A DNA stretch of 64,000 bases from JAJFHI01 sp050633705 (GTDB taxonomy: Bacteria; Pseudomonadota; Alphaproteobacteria; Rhizobiales; Hyphomicrobiaceae): the NCBI GenBank assembly GCA_050633705.1, contig JBOEGZ010000008.1:20176-84175 (forward strand), read 5' to 3'. A program made the translations under genes and the position numbers. Positions 55,062-63,022 of the stretch are shown piece by piece. A model generated the notes under the pieces. The model was not told the origin of the DNA. It did no database searches and saw only the letters and a program-made list of their open reading frames with translations. How positions within the stretch are numbered: the first letter of the stretch is position 1; each line of letters starts with the position of its first letter.

Positions 55062-55310
55062 ATGATTCTGGGCCAGTCTTTTGCCCAATGTTTGCTAGTG
55101 CCAGTGCTCCGTGTTCTTACGTCTCTGCCTTTTGTTTTGGGCGATGGATTTTATGCGTCGGCCGACTGGTCGACGCCTGGCGCAGGGAGGCGCCCGGGGG
55201 AGGATGTGGCGTGGGCGTCATATTCTGCAGCCGATTTCTGTGCGGATTGGTTGAAAATTGGATGGCCGAGGGCCGTTGGCGTTCCATCAGCGTTGCTCTT
55301 GGGTCAATGA
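55062..55310 (+). CDS. Doubtful small ORF upstream of sodB
   Basis: An 82-codon frame. The first 28 residues are hydrophobic (CLLVPVLRVLTSLPFVLG), then a compact acidic/aromatic segment (DWSTPGAGRRPGEDVAWASY). It has no clear ribosome site, and another frame overlaps it from 55049. What favours it is a terminator-like hairpin 10 nt after its stop codon. It may be a real small exported protein or only a leader region. Confidence 0.3.
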   Translation: MILGQSFAQCLLVPVLRVLTSLPFVLGDGFYASADWSTPGAGRRPGEDVAWASYSAADFCADWLKIGWPRAVGVPSALLLGQ

Positions 55311-55320
55311 ACCGTTAGAA

Positions 55321-55355
55321 AACGGCCATCTAATAACGCTAGATGCCGTTTTTTC
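55321..55355 (+). terminator. Terminator-like hairpin just before sodB
   Basis: AACGGCCATCT (55321–55331) pairs with AGATGCCGTT (55341–55350) with one bulge, followed by TTTTTTC. It stands only about 20 nt before the sodB ATG, so it either ends an upstream transcript or lies in the sodB leader as an attenuator-like element. The sodB ribosome site GGAGG begins just after it. Confidence 0.7.
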
Positions 55356-55373
55356 TTTCCGGAGGCTCCCCTA

Positions 55374-55976
55374 ATGACTTTTAAGCTGCCTGAACTCCCA
55401 TATGCATACGATGCTCTGGGTCCCTACATGTCGTCTGAAACCTTGGAATTTCACCATGACAAACACCACATGGCTTATGTGACCAAAGGCAATGAGCTGG
55501 CGGGTGCGGGTACGAAGTACGACGGCAAATCAATCGAAGATATCTGCAAGGACGCCTATGCAGCAAAAGATGCCGGCGTCATCAACAACATCGGTCAGCA
55601 TTACAACCACACCCACTTCTGGCAGTGGATGAAGAAAGACGGTGGTGGCACAAAACTTCCTGGCAAACTGGAGGCGCTTGTTGCTGATTACGGTGGCTTG
55701 GGCAAAGTTCGCGAAGACTTCATCGCTGCCGGGATCGGACAGTTTGGTTCCGGTTGGGCGTGGTTAGCCATTGATGGTGGCAAGCTGGCTGTGCAAAAAA
55801 CGCCAAACGGTGAAAATCCGCTGATGCATGGCGCAACACCAATTTTGGGTTGTGACGTTTGGGAGCACAGCTATTACATCGATTATCGCAACGCCCGGCC
55901 GAAGTATCTTGAAGCTTTCTTCGATAACCTCGTAAACTGGGAACATGTCGAAGAGCTGTTAGAAGCCGCTCTTTAA
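55374..55976 (+). CDS. sodB: Superoxide dismutase [Fe]
   Basis: A 200-residue dismutase converting superoxide to hydrogen peroxide and O2. Metal ligands are His27 (LEFHHDKHH), a His in QHYNHTHFW, and Asp/His in GCDVWEHSYYID. Residues around GSGWAWL and the lack of Mn-type Gly-rich features favour the iron form, or a cambialistic one. Ribosome site GGAGG is seen. It is followed by a terminator and preceded by a terminator-like hairpin. Confidence 0.95.
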   Translation: MTFKLPELPYAYDALGPYMSSETLEFHHDKHHMAYVTKGNELAGAGTKYDGKSIEDICKDAYAAKDAGVINNIGQHYNHTHFWQWMKKDGGGTKLPGKLEALVADYGGLGKVREDFIAAGIGQFGSGWAWLAIDGGKLAVQKTPNGENPLMHGATPILGCDVWEHSYYIDYRNARPKYLEAFFDNLVNWEHVEELLEAAL

Positions 55977-55997
55977 ACGGCGTTTCAATCAAAAAGT

Positions 55998-56039
55998 AAA
56001 AAAGGCTTGGAGGCAGCAAACGCCTCCAAGCCTTTTTTC
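55998..56039. terminator. Bidirectional terminator between sodB and the LprI-like gene
   Basis: A perfect 15-bp stem AAAAGGCTTGGAGGC / GCCTCCAAGCCTTTT with a short loop, an A-run on the left and a T-run on the right. It ends sodB on the plus strand and the LprI-like gene on the minus strand. Confidence 0.95.
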
Positions 56040-56073
56040 AATGGTGCGATGGGTTATGTGTTTGAGAATTCGA

Positions 56074-56430
56074 TCAAACGTGTTCGACATAACGCTTCAG
56101 TGTGCGAATGCGCTTTTTGTAAGCGCGACGTAAACACCAGTAGCGCCATCCGCAGGCATTGCGTTTCTTCATCCATCTGCGTTGTTGGGCCCGAACCCAC
56201 ATCGTGTCGTCAAAATACTTTGCGCGCACCAACGCTCGGCGGTACCAACTGTCGAGACGCTCATCCAGCACGCTTAGCGTGCGACTGTGACAGACGCGGC
56301 GTTCGGCAAGATTCATGTATTCAGAATTCATACAGCTGAAGCTGGCTGCATTGGCCGAAACAGGTGCGGCAAGGACAGCAAACATCGACGTTGCAACAGC
56401 GGACAAAGCAATCAAAAATCGTTTCATCAT
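56074..56430 (-). CDS. Small exported LprI/DUF1311-like protein
   Basis: A 118-residue protein with a signal peptide (residues about 4–29, ending ANAAS). The mature part has the LprI-type pattern: SCMNSEYMNLAERRVCHS, then LDERLDSWYRRAL and QRRWMKKRNACG followed by WCLRRAYKKRI, with four Cys residues likely forming two disulfides. It is unusually basic. It resembles the gene at 14838–15335 in layout but the sequences differ. Function unknown. Confidence 0.75.
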   Translation of the reverse strand: MMKRFLIALSAVATSMFAVLAAPVSANAASFSCMNSEYMNLAERRVCHSRTLSVLDERLDSWYRRALVRAKYFDDTMWVRAQQRRWMKKRNACGWRYWCLRRAYKKRIRTLKRYVEHV

Positions 56431-56736
56431 TATGTCTCCAGGTTCGCAAATACATTCAATGATGAAACTGTTATTCCAACCGACCTGAATTCATCGTGAT
56501 CGGGGCGTTCATCTGCAATTCACACATGGCGTCCGCGCTAGCATGTGAAATTGCAGGCGGGTGGGGGAGTATCATTTTCGCCTGGTGAAATGTTGGCCAG
56601 ATGCGAATTGGCGCCGACATGGTATCCACGGCGTGATCTCAACGGTAGGATCTTATTGTTGTTTTTTGGTCGAATGCGCGCGCGGGCGCCGGGACCACGA
56701 TCAAAGCAAGAACTGTTTGCCAATATGGCGAAAGTC
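56431..56736. other. Gap of about 300 nt between the LprI-like and HerA-like genes
   Basis: Both flanking genes run leftwards. A rightward frame at 56545–56832 overlaps the end of the ATPase gene and shows no family similarity. The region should contain the LprI-like promoter. Nothing else seen. Confidence 0.5.
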
Positions 56737-58236
56737 TTAGCGCCCGCCGCGCAGGACCGACCGGACGATCTGGCCGATAATGCGCCGCATGAACGACTTG
56801 GCCGCATAATTGACCGCCTGTTCGCCCAGTGAGCGCCCACCGCGTGGTCCGCGACCGAAGACGGTTTTCATAAAACCGCCCATCAATCCGCCAGAGTTGG
56901 CCTTACTATCTTCCTCGAGTTCTTTTTCTTTTTGCGCCAGCTCTGCGGCGCGCTTGGCCAACATTTCATGTGCGCTTTCCCGGTCGACGGTCTCATCGTA
57001 ATCGCCAGATACCGGGCTGTAACTCATGACGTCTTGGCGCTCTTGCGGTGTCAGTGGACCGATGCGTCCTTCAGGGGGACGAATGAGCGTGCGTTGTACG
57101 ACCGACGGCTCACCTTTGTTTTCCAACGTTGAGACCAACGCCTCACCGACAGACAGTTCGAGAATGACGCGGGCTGTATCAAGCTCGGGATTTGGCCGAA
57201 AGGTATCGGCGGCGGCACGAACGGCCTTTTGCTCTTTCGGCGTGAAAGCGCGCAACTGATGCTGGACCCGATTGCCCAGTTGGGATGATACGGTGTCGGG
57301 CACGTCAAGCGGACTTTGTGTAATGAAGTAGACACCAACGCCTTTTGAACGAACAAGCCGTGCGATTTGCTCAATGCGTTGCAGCAGAGGCTTTGGTGCT
57401 TCGTCAAATAGCAAGTGGGCTTCATCGAAGAAGAACACCAATTTCGGTTTGGGTTGATCGCCAACCTCGGGAAGCGTTTGCCAGAGTTTGGTGAGGAGCC
57501 ATAATAGGAACGTTGCGTAAAGCCGTGGGCTTTGCATCAACTTGTCGGCAGAAAGCAAACTGACAAACCCCCGCCCGTCTGGTGATTTGCGCATAAAATC
57601 TTTGATATCGAGGGCAGGCTCGCCAAAGAATTGATCCGCACCTTGCTCTTCAAGAACCAACAGCCGTCGTTGAATGGCGCCGACCGACGCGGTTGATACG
57701 TTGCCGTATTTCGTTGTCAGCTCCTTTGAGCGTTCCCCAACGCTGTTGATCAGGGCGCGCAGATCCTTGAGGTCGAGGATTGGCATCTTCTCATCAGCGG
57801 CAATGCGGAAAGCAATATTTAAGACACCTTCTTGGACTTCATTGAGTTCCAACAGGCGCGACAAGAGCAATGGTCCCATATCAAGAACTGTTGCCCGGAT
57901 GGGATGTCCTGTTTCGCCAAACACGTCCCACATGATGCACGGATAGGAGCGTTGCTCGTACTTATCCAGTCCAATTTGTTCGACGCGCTTTGTTATAAAA
58001 TCTTTAGGAGATCCGGGAGCGCCGATGCCAGACAGATCGCCTTTGATATCGGACGCAAATACTGGAACGCCATTTTTTGAAAACCCTTCAGCGAGAATTT
58101 GCAGGGTGACGGTCTTGCCGGTGCCAGTCGCGCCTGTGATCAGGCCGTGGCGGTTGGCCAATTTCAAATCCAAGTATTCCGGTTTGCCGCTGGCACCTAG
58201 GAAGATTTTGCCGTCTTGAATGACAGTTTCGCTCAT
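56737..58236 (-). CDS. HerA-like/DUF853 P-loop ATPase
   Basis: A 499-residue cytosolic ATPase of the FtsK/HerA superfamily, YjgR/DUF853 subgroup. Walker A is GATGTGKT at residues 35–42 (in LITGATGTGKTVTLQ), Walker B LVFFFDEAHLLFDEAP, then an arginine-finger-type VYFITQSPLDVPDTV segment. The C-terminus is Gly/Arg-rich (GRGPRGGRS). Family members are linked to DNA translocation but most, including YjgR, have no assigned role. The ATG at 58236 is chosen over the earlier frame to 58347. Divergent from mutA. Confidence 0.87.
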   Translation of the reverse strand: MSETVIQDGKIFLGASGKPEYLDLKLANRHGLITGATGTGKTVTLQILAEGFSKNGVPVFASDIKGDLSGIGAPGSPKDFITKRVEQIGLDKYEQRSYPCIMWDVFGETGHPIRATVLDMGPLLLSRLLELNEVQEGVLNIAFRIAADEKMPILDLKDLRALINSVGERSKELTTKYGNVSTASVGAIQRRLLVLEEQGADQFFGEPALDIKDFMRKSPDGRGFVSLLSADKLMQSPRLYATFLLWLLTKLWQTLPEVGDQPKPKLVFFFDEAHLLFDEAPKPLLQRIEQIARLVRSKGVGVYFITQSPLDVPDTVSSQLGNRVQHQLRAFTPKEQKAVRAAADTFRPNPELDTARVILELSVGEALVSTLENKGEPSVVQRTLIRPPEGRIGPLTPQERQDVMSYSPVSGDYDETVDRESAHEMLAKRAAELAQKEKELEEDSKANSGGLMGGFMKTVFGRGPRGGRSLGEQAVNYAAKSFMRRIIGQIVRSVLRGGR

Positions 58237-58588
58237 CGCCTCGTTCCCCTGATACACCGTTGTCAGTGTTTTGTTCCCCGATCGGTCCGGCAAGTCCCAC
58301 TTACAAGGGTGTATCGTGCCGAAGAGACCCCGATACGGTCTTTGCATGACCTCCTCGCCTTTGCAAACCTCAGGGTGGGGGAATCCGCCTACTAAATTGG
58401 GAAAACTCTGCTGTTAAAATGGCGAAAACGCTAGAATCTTGCAGCAATGAAACCCCGTCTGGGGAAGGCGTTAGAATTTTGCTAGATATTCGGGCACATT
58501 TTGGGGTGCCGTGAGACTGCTTTTCGCATTATAGATGCACCACTTAGCCCTTAAAGTGCGGTTGGAAGACGGCGGAGACGGATAAACA
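58237..58588. other. Divergent gap between the HerA-like ATPase and mutA
   Basis: About 350 nt. No gene; the upstream frame extensions of both neighbours are not homologous to their families. A GGAGAC ribosome-like site precedes the mutA ATG. No operator palindrome was recognised. Confidence 0.5.
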
Positions 58589-60499
58589 ATGGCAGCAGAT
58601 GGTGGCTCAGGCGAAGGGAATTTGGCGGAGCAATTTGAGGCTCCGACCCATGATCAGTGGATGGCGCTTGTTGAAAAGGCGCTAAAAGGTGGGGACTTCG
58701 AGAAGCGTCTCGTGGCCCAAACACGCGATGGCGTGCGGATTAATCCACTCTATACCAGAAGTGATGCGATCGAAGATATTCAGGATGGCGTCCCAGGTGT
58801 CGCACCATTTACGCGTGGCGTATCGGGCGAAACAACAGGGCTTGGTTGGGACATTCTTGGACTTGTTGTTGCGCGTTCGCCAAAGGATGCCAATAGCGCG
58901 GTTCTGGCCGAGCTTGAAGGCGGCGCTAATGGTGTCATGCTGCAAGTGGCCGGCCCTGGACAGCCTGGCGTCGAACTTAAAGATGCTGGCAGTGCGGCGG
59001 AGGTACTATCTGGCGTCTATCTTGACTACGCATCTATCAATATGCGCGCCGGTGCCAATGCGATGACCGCTGCCAAAGCGATTGTGGGCGGTCTTGGGCG
59101 TCTCGAAGCGGATGGCGAAAAAGTGCGTGGCTGCCTCAACGTCTCACCAATTGAATCGTTTGGCGCCACGGGAACAGCGGGTCAGCCACTCGGTGACGCC
59201 CTAAAAGACGTGGTGGATTTTGCAAACGAAACCCGCGCGACCTATCCCGGATTGAAAGTGGTCACCGCCGATGCAAGCGTGGCGCATGAAGCTGGTGCAA
59301 GTGAAGCAACTGAACTTGCTTTTCTCGCGGCCTCTCTGGTTGCTTACCTTCGCGCCTTTGAGACTGAAGGTGTCGGAGCTGATGCGGCCTTGGCAAGTAT
59401 CGCATTTGGAATTCGCGCCGATTCAGACCTCTTTTTGACAGCGGCGAAGTTGCGGGCTGCGCGCCATATCATTTGGCGCATTGGCGACGCCGTTGGTGCG
59501 GGCGATGGCGCCAAGCATATCCAAATCACGGCGACAACCTCTGAACGCATGATGGCCAAGCGTGATGTTTGGACCAACATGTTGCGCACAACTGCGGCCT
59601 GTGCGGCTGCAGCACTGGGGGGTGCCAATGCGATTGTGGTTCACCCTTTCACTTGGCCGCTTGGAAAACCAGATGAATTTGCAGCGCGTATCGCGCGCAA
59701 CCAACAGATCGTGGCCCAGGAAGAATCGTCTCTAGGACGTGTCGTCGATCCTGCTGGCGGGTCTTGGTATGTCGAGCAGTTGACAGAAAAACTGGCAAAA
59801 GAAGCCTGGAAACAATTTCAAGAGATCGAGACTGAGGGCGGTTTAATCGCCTCATTGCAAGCGACGGCACTGCAAAAACGAATTGCAGCTACGGCTCAAG
59901 CCCGCGCGCAAGATATTGCCGTTGGTCGTCAGGCTTTGACGGGTGTTTCGACGTTCCCGATTCTGGGAGACGACGGCGTGACGATTACCCCGCACGATGA
60001 AGTCTCACCAGTCGAAGGCAAAGAGCTCGCAACGCCCCTGACGCCCCATCGGGTTGCAGAACCGTTCGAAGATCTTCGCGATCAAGCCGACAAGTTTGAA
60101 GCCAAGACAGGTGCAAAACCGCAGGTCTTCTTGGCCAGCATGGGTGTAGTTGCCGACCACAATGTGCGGACCAGTTGGATGAAAAACTTCCTCGCGGCTG
60201 GCGGCATCGAGGCGTTGATCAGTGAAGGATATATGTCTGCTGCAGACTGTGGCGCGGCCTTTAAGAAAAGCAATGCAAAGTTGGCATGCCTTTGTTCGTC
60301 CGACGCTGGGTATGCAACCTACGGCGTTGCCACGACCAAGGCTTTAAAGGCGGCAGGCGCAGGTGCAATTCTATTTGCTGGCAAACCAGGCGAGCTTAAA
60401 TCAGATCTCGATGGTGCAGGTGTTTCGCAATACGTATCAGTTGGTCAAGACAGCGTAGAGGTCCTGAAAGGACTGCATCGAGCGCTGGGTGTTTCCTAG
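58589..60499 (+). CDS. mutA: Methylmalonyl-CoA mutase small subunit
   Basis: A 636-residue non-catalytic subunit that pairs with MutB. The barrel domain begins after a variable N-terminus (AEQFEAPTHDQWMALVEKAL), includes RINPLYTRSDA and has the MutA-type AGANAMTAAKAIVGG. The C-terminal cobalamin-like domain (about residue 512 on) has MGVVADHNVRTSW, so the D-x-H-x-x-G motif of MutB is degenerate and B12 is not bound, as known for this subunit. It is 18 kb from mutB. About 80 nt follow before the next, convergent gene. Confidence 0.94.
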   Translation: MAADGGSGEGNLAEQFEAPTHDQWMALVEKALKGGDFEKRLVAQTRDGVRINPLYTRSDAIEDIQDGVPGVAPFTRGVSGETTGLGWDILGLVVARSPKDANSAVLAELEGGANGVMLQVAGPGQPGVELKDAGSAAEVLSGVYLDYASINMRAGANAMTAAKAIVGGLGRLEADGEKVRGCLNVSPIESFGATGTAGQPLGDALKDVVDFANETRATYPGLKVVTADASVAHEAGASEATELAFLAASLVAYLRAFETEGVGADAALASIAFGIRADSDLFLTAAKLRAARHIIWRIGDAVGAGDGAKHIQITATTSERMMAKRDVWTNMLRTTAACAAAALGGANAIVVHPFTWPLGKPDEFAARIARNQQIVAQEESSLGRVVDPAGGSWYVEQLTEKLAKEAWKQFQEIETEGGLIASLQATALQKRIAATAQARAQDIAVGRQALTGVSTFPILGDDGVTITPHDEVSPVEGKELATPLTPHRVAEPFEDLRDQADKFEAKTGAKPQVFLASMGVVADHNVRTSWMKNFLAAGGIEALISEGYMSAADCGAAFKKSNAKLACLCSSDAGYATYGVATTKALKAAGAGAILFAGKPGELKSDLDGAGVSQYVSVGQDSVEVLKGLHRALGVS

Positions 60500-60583
60500 C
60501 GTCGGTTCCAATGCCGGCTCAATGCGGGACTAGTGCCACTGACTGGATGTCAACCGGCAGTAAGTGAGTAGGTGGCCGGATCT

Positions 60584-61318
60584 CTAACGGCGATGTTGAA
60601 TGATTGCAAAGGTCGAAAAGCGCTCCGGGCTTGGCAGATTGCGCGGGCTTGCCATGGCTTCCTTTAGAGCTTCAACGACAACGGCGCGTTGCTCCTTTCT
60701 GCGCACAATAACGACGACGATGCTATCGCGCCAAGTGCTGTGCTGGCTGTTGCAGTAGGCGCAGGGATTGTGGTAGTGACCGAGGTTGAGTTCATAGACC
60801 GGGGTCTTAATCGGCACGAAGTAGGTCAACCAATCGGCAAGTGTAGCAGCGCGTTTGCCAGCAACTTGCGCGGCCATTGTTTGTGACTGCGCGCGCGTCG
60901 TACTTGCCACTGCCAATACCGATTGGGCTCCAGCGAAGTGTTGCCTGACCTGTTTGTCGAACAGTTTGTTTGGAACGCGACTTGGATGCAGTTCGCGATT
61001 GTTCATTATGATCGTGTCGCTGGTGCCAGCAACCCAACGGACGGTGCGTGGAAAGATAACAAATTCAAAATCAACCTTTCGACCTTGCTTGTCGCGACCC
61101 ACTGTTTTTTGCACAACAGCCATGTTTTCAAATGTCTGTTCCGTTAACGTGACAGGTGCGGAGTTTGCTTTGCGTTGCGAATTCATCGCATCACGCACGC
61201 CAAGGGCGATTACGCCGGCAATAAAAAACGTAATCGCCACACTCAGCAGATATTGCGTATGGGTGGCAATTGCCTGAAGGGCTTGGATGATTTGTAGGCG
61301 TTCTTCTGGTTGTGACAT
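60584..61318 (-). CDS. Single-TM protein with OmpA-like C-terminal segment
   Basis: A 244-residue protein I cannot name. One N-terminal transmembrane helix (residues about 22–42). Residues about 130–170 contain GAQSVLAVASTTRAQSQTM followed by KRAATLADWL, which resembles the OmpA-like peptidoglycan-binding helix layout (A-S-x-x-x-x, then R-A-x-x-L-A-D-W-L), but the typical N-x-x-L-S-x-x-R-A residues are not all there. A C-terminal Cys pair (NPCAYCNSQ) follows. It is convergent with mutA. Confidence 0.6.
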   Translation of the reverse strand: MSQPEERLQIIQALQAIATHTQYLLSVAITFFIAGVIALGVRDAMNSQRKANSAPVTLTEQTFENMAVVQKTVGRDKQGRKVDFEFVIFPRTVRWVAGTSDTIIMNNRELHPSRVPNKLFDKQVRQHFAGAQSVLAVASTTRAQSQTMAAQVAGKRAATLADWLTYFVPIKTPVYELNLGHYHNPCAYCNSQHSTWRDSIVVVIVRRKEQRAVVVEALKEAMASPRNLPSPERFSTFAIIQHRR

Positions 61319-61339
61319 GGGGAAATTATATAGCTCGAT

Positions 61340-61490
61340 GCAACTGCCAAGGTGGCGGCACTGTCACGGTCGCAAGGTGTTTGTGTGTCCACCAGTGTTG
61401 GAGGTACCAGACCATCCCTCCTTCGGGAGTGAGGCGAAAGCCACCATTGCCCAGTATGGCAAGAGCGACGCAATGGGCCAGGAGCGGACA
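61340..61490. ncRNA. Candidate structured RNA (strand undecided)
   Basis: A gap between two leftward genes contains many mutually complementary segments in about 150 nt: CTCC-TTCG-GGAG (61418–61429), GGC-GAAA-GCC (61433–61442), CCATTGC (61444–61450) with GCAATGG (61470–61476), GGTGGC (61351–61356) with GCCACC (61440–61445), and CACTG (61359–61363) with CAGTG (61393–61397). UUCG and GNRA tetraloops are both present. A TATATA word lies just upstream at 61327–61332. Open frames cross it on both strands but none looks coding. The RNA family is not recognised; some helices exclude one another. Confidence 0.35.
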
Positions 61491-61544
61491 TATTGATCGT
61501 CGCCGAAACCTACGATCTAGCAGATCCGATCAGGAAGATTGTGC

Positions 61545-62021
61545 TCAGTGCGATGTCTTATTTCGAAGAAGTCCCGCCAAGAGCGCTGAAGAAAAACGCA
61601 ACTGACTTTGAAGATAATTGGACGACTTCGGCAGATCGTCACAGACCTCTTTCACCCTTCGATGATAGAACATGTGAAACTGCGGATCGGGAACACCAGT
61701 CGCGCGTGACAGTGTCTGATACGGAAGGATTGTTAACCGTGGCAGCACCGGGATGCGCATGGTTTCGATTGCGACACCATTGCATTTAACGCATCGACCG
61801 CGACTGAGGATCGGCGGTTGCCGGTAGCTCTTGAACTTGATCCGTTCCATTTCCCGCACAGTTATATCTTTGGACCGGACAACGATAATGTCGGCGAAAT
61901 CCGCCTGATTGAATTCTTGGCAAATCTTACAATGACAAAAAGCCCGGAACAGCGGCAAGCCTTCGAATTCAAACCGCACATGCTGGCATTCGCAAATGCC
62001 TTTGGCTCGCATATTGGCCAC
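61545..62021 (-). CDS. GFA-like (centromere protein V type) zinc-binding protein
   Basis: A 158-residue soluble protein. The zinc-binding Cys pattern of the GFA family is seen: GICECQHVRFEFEG, FCHCKICQE and GRCVKCNGVAIE. Known members include glutathione-dependent formaldehyde-activating enzyme, but most are of unknown function. The GTG start has GGAGAAC upstream; an ATG three codons later is possible. The C-terminal 30 residues are not typical. It overlaps a gene fragment on the other strand. Confidence 0.78.
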   Translation of the reverse strand: MANMRAKGICECQHVRFEFEGLPLFRAFCHCKICQEFNQADFADIIVVRSKDITVREMERIKFKSYRQPPILSRGRCVKCNGVAIETMRIPVLPRLTILPYQTLSRATGVPDPQFHMFYHRRVKEVCDDLPKSSNYLQSQLRFSSALLAGLLRNKTSH

Positions 62022-62166
62022 GACTTGTTCTCCGCTCTTCCTGGATCCCCGTGAAGTCTTTGTAGCTAGAGTAAATCCGCTTCACCCTGGGCTCCGCGCT
62101 TGCGCCGACGAGTTCGATGATCTCTTAAACGCACTCGGACCGGCCTCTCTCAAACATTTGTTTTAA
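61996..62166 (+). pseudogene. Fragment resembling the C-terminus of an ABC/AAA-type ATPase
   Basis: A 56-codon frame, too short to be a full gene, reads LARILATTCSPLFL then DPREVFVARVNP and ends ALGPASLKHLF. The first part matches the end of RecF/OLD/AAA_21-type ATPases, where I-x-A-T-T-H-S-P-x-x-L-D is the H-loop region, but the His is Cys here. There is no upstream continuation in frame and no ribosome site, so it reads as the tail of a decayed gene. It overlaps the start of the GFA gene on the opposite strand. Based on reading alone. Confidence 0.35.
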
Positions 62167-62390
62167 TTGCCTCTAGGAGTTCAAATAGGCCACAAACTCG
62201 CAACTTACACAACTGTGCAAGGAAGAGTACGCGAGTCTTATTACGACGCCCTTCTAAAGTCCCCTTCGGGTCATTCACGTCGGTTCCGTGTCGTTACGCT
62301 GGTGTCCGCTGTTACTTTAACAACGGAGTATCGGAATCAATCGCGCAGAATTCGGCATAAAGTCATTTGTGAAAGTCACGAGATCACTGA
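62167..62390. other. Non-coding stretch after the fragment
   Basis: A frame at 62167–62424 runs through it but has atypical composition, no ribosome site and overlaps the next ORF. No other feature seen. Confidence 0.4.
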
Positions 62391-62645
62391 TTATTCCTTC
62401 GTGGTGCCTTCGTATTTTACGTGAACGGCGTATGTCTTACCGTTCTTATCATACAAACGAATAACATGAGTATCGTCGACCACATTGCGCGACGACATAG
62501 TGAATTGCACGTTTTCAAACTGCGGAAGTTCAACGTTCGCCAAACTATCACCGTCTTGAGGAAACAATTCGCACTTCAAAGCGTTAGCGATCCATTGCGT
62601 GATTGCATCTTTGGCGGCATCGGATCCAAGTCGTGATTGAGGCAT
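62391..62645 (-). CDS. Small hypothetical protein
   Basis: An 84-residue soluble protein without a recognised family. It contains a helical N-terminus (AKDAITQWIANALKCEL) and a beta-rich C-terminus (DTHVIRLYDKNGKTYAVHV), a plausible small folded domain. The ATG at 62645 is used; a GTG three codons earlier is in frame. Ribosome site weak. It lies alone in a sparse region. Confidence 0.42.
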   Translation of the reverse strand: MPQSRLGSDAAKDAITQWIANALKCELFPQDGDSLANVELPQFENVQFTMSSRNVVDDTHVIRLYDKNGKTYAVHVKYEGTTKE

Positions 62646-62654
62646 TTCAGACAC

Positions 62655-63022
62655 CGGTAAAATGGTTGACGCCTTTAGTCTAGCTGAGTCGTCGATGTGA
62701 AGGACAGCGATGATTGGTTTCTAAAACGCCACATTCGCTTTAAAACCGGCAGAAACACCTCAAAAAAAGAAATCGTCGAATTCCGCTTCTGCAGCGGCAG
62801 TAGCTAGCAACCGGTCTGGTCTCCTTCAGGTACAGAAATCTATTCAAAGCGCAGTCACTGACACTCCCGCTTCAATCTCACGACTAACTCATGATTTCTA
62901 AACCACCAAGAGTCAAAAAATGATGCGCGGGGAGGGTATATACAAGAATCTTGAATGGTGCCAATCGGATGTCCACTTAGCAGTATTACGGATCAAATGA
63001 GCTTAACTCACGGAGAAACATC
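62655..63022. other. Gap of about 370 nt in the sparse right end
   Basis: No frame above noise. AT-rich in its second half. The promoter and the GGAGAAAC ribosome site of the next gene are at its end. Confidence 0.5.

Noticed and set aside
60520..60560. GCCACTG-like word after mutA, reminiscent of the B12-box region of cobalamin riboswitches
   Set aside because: Only one short word matches, the rest of the riboswitch core is absent, and it lies downstream of mutA rather than upstream of a gene.
62167..62424. Rightward 85-codon frame
   Set aside because: Atypical composition, no ribosome site, overlaps the leftward small ORF; neither flank supports it.
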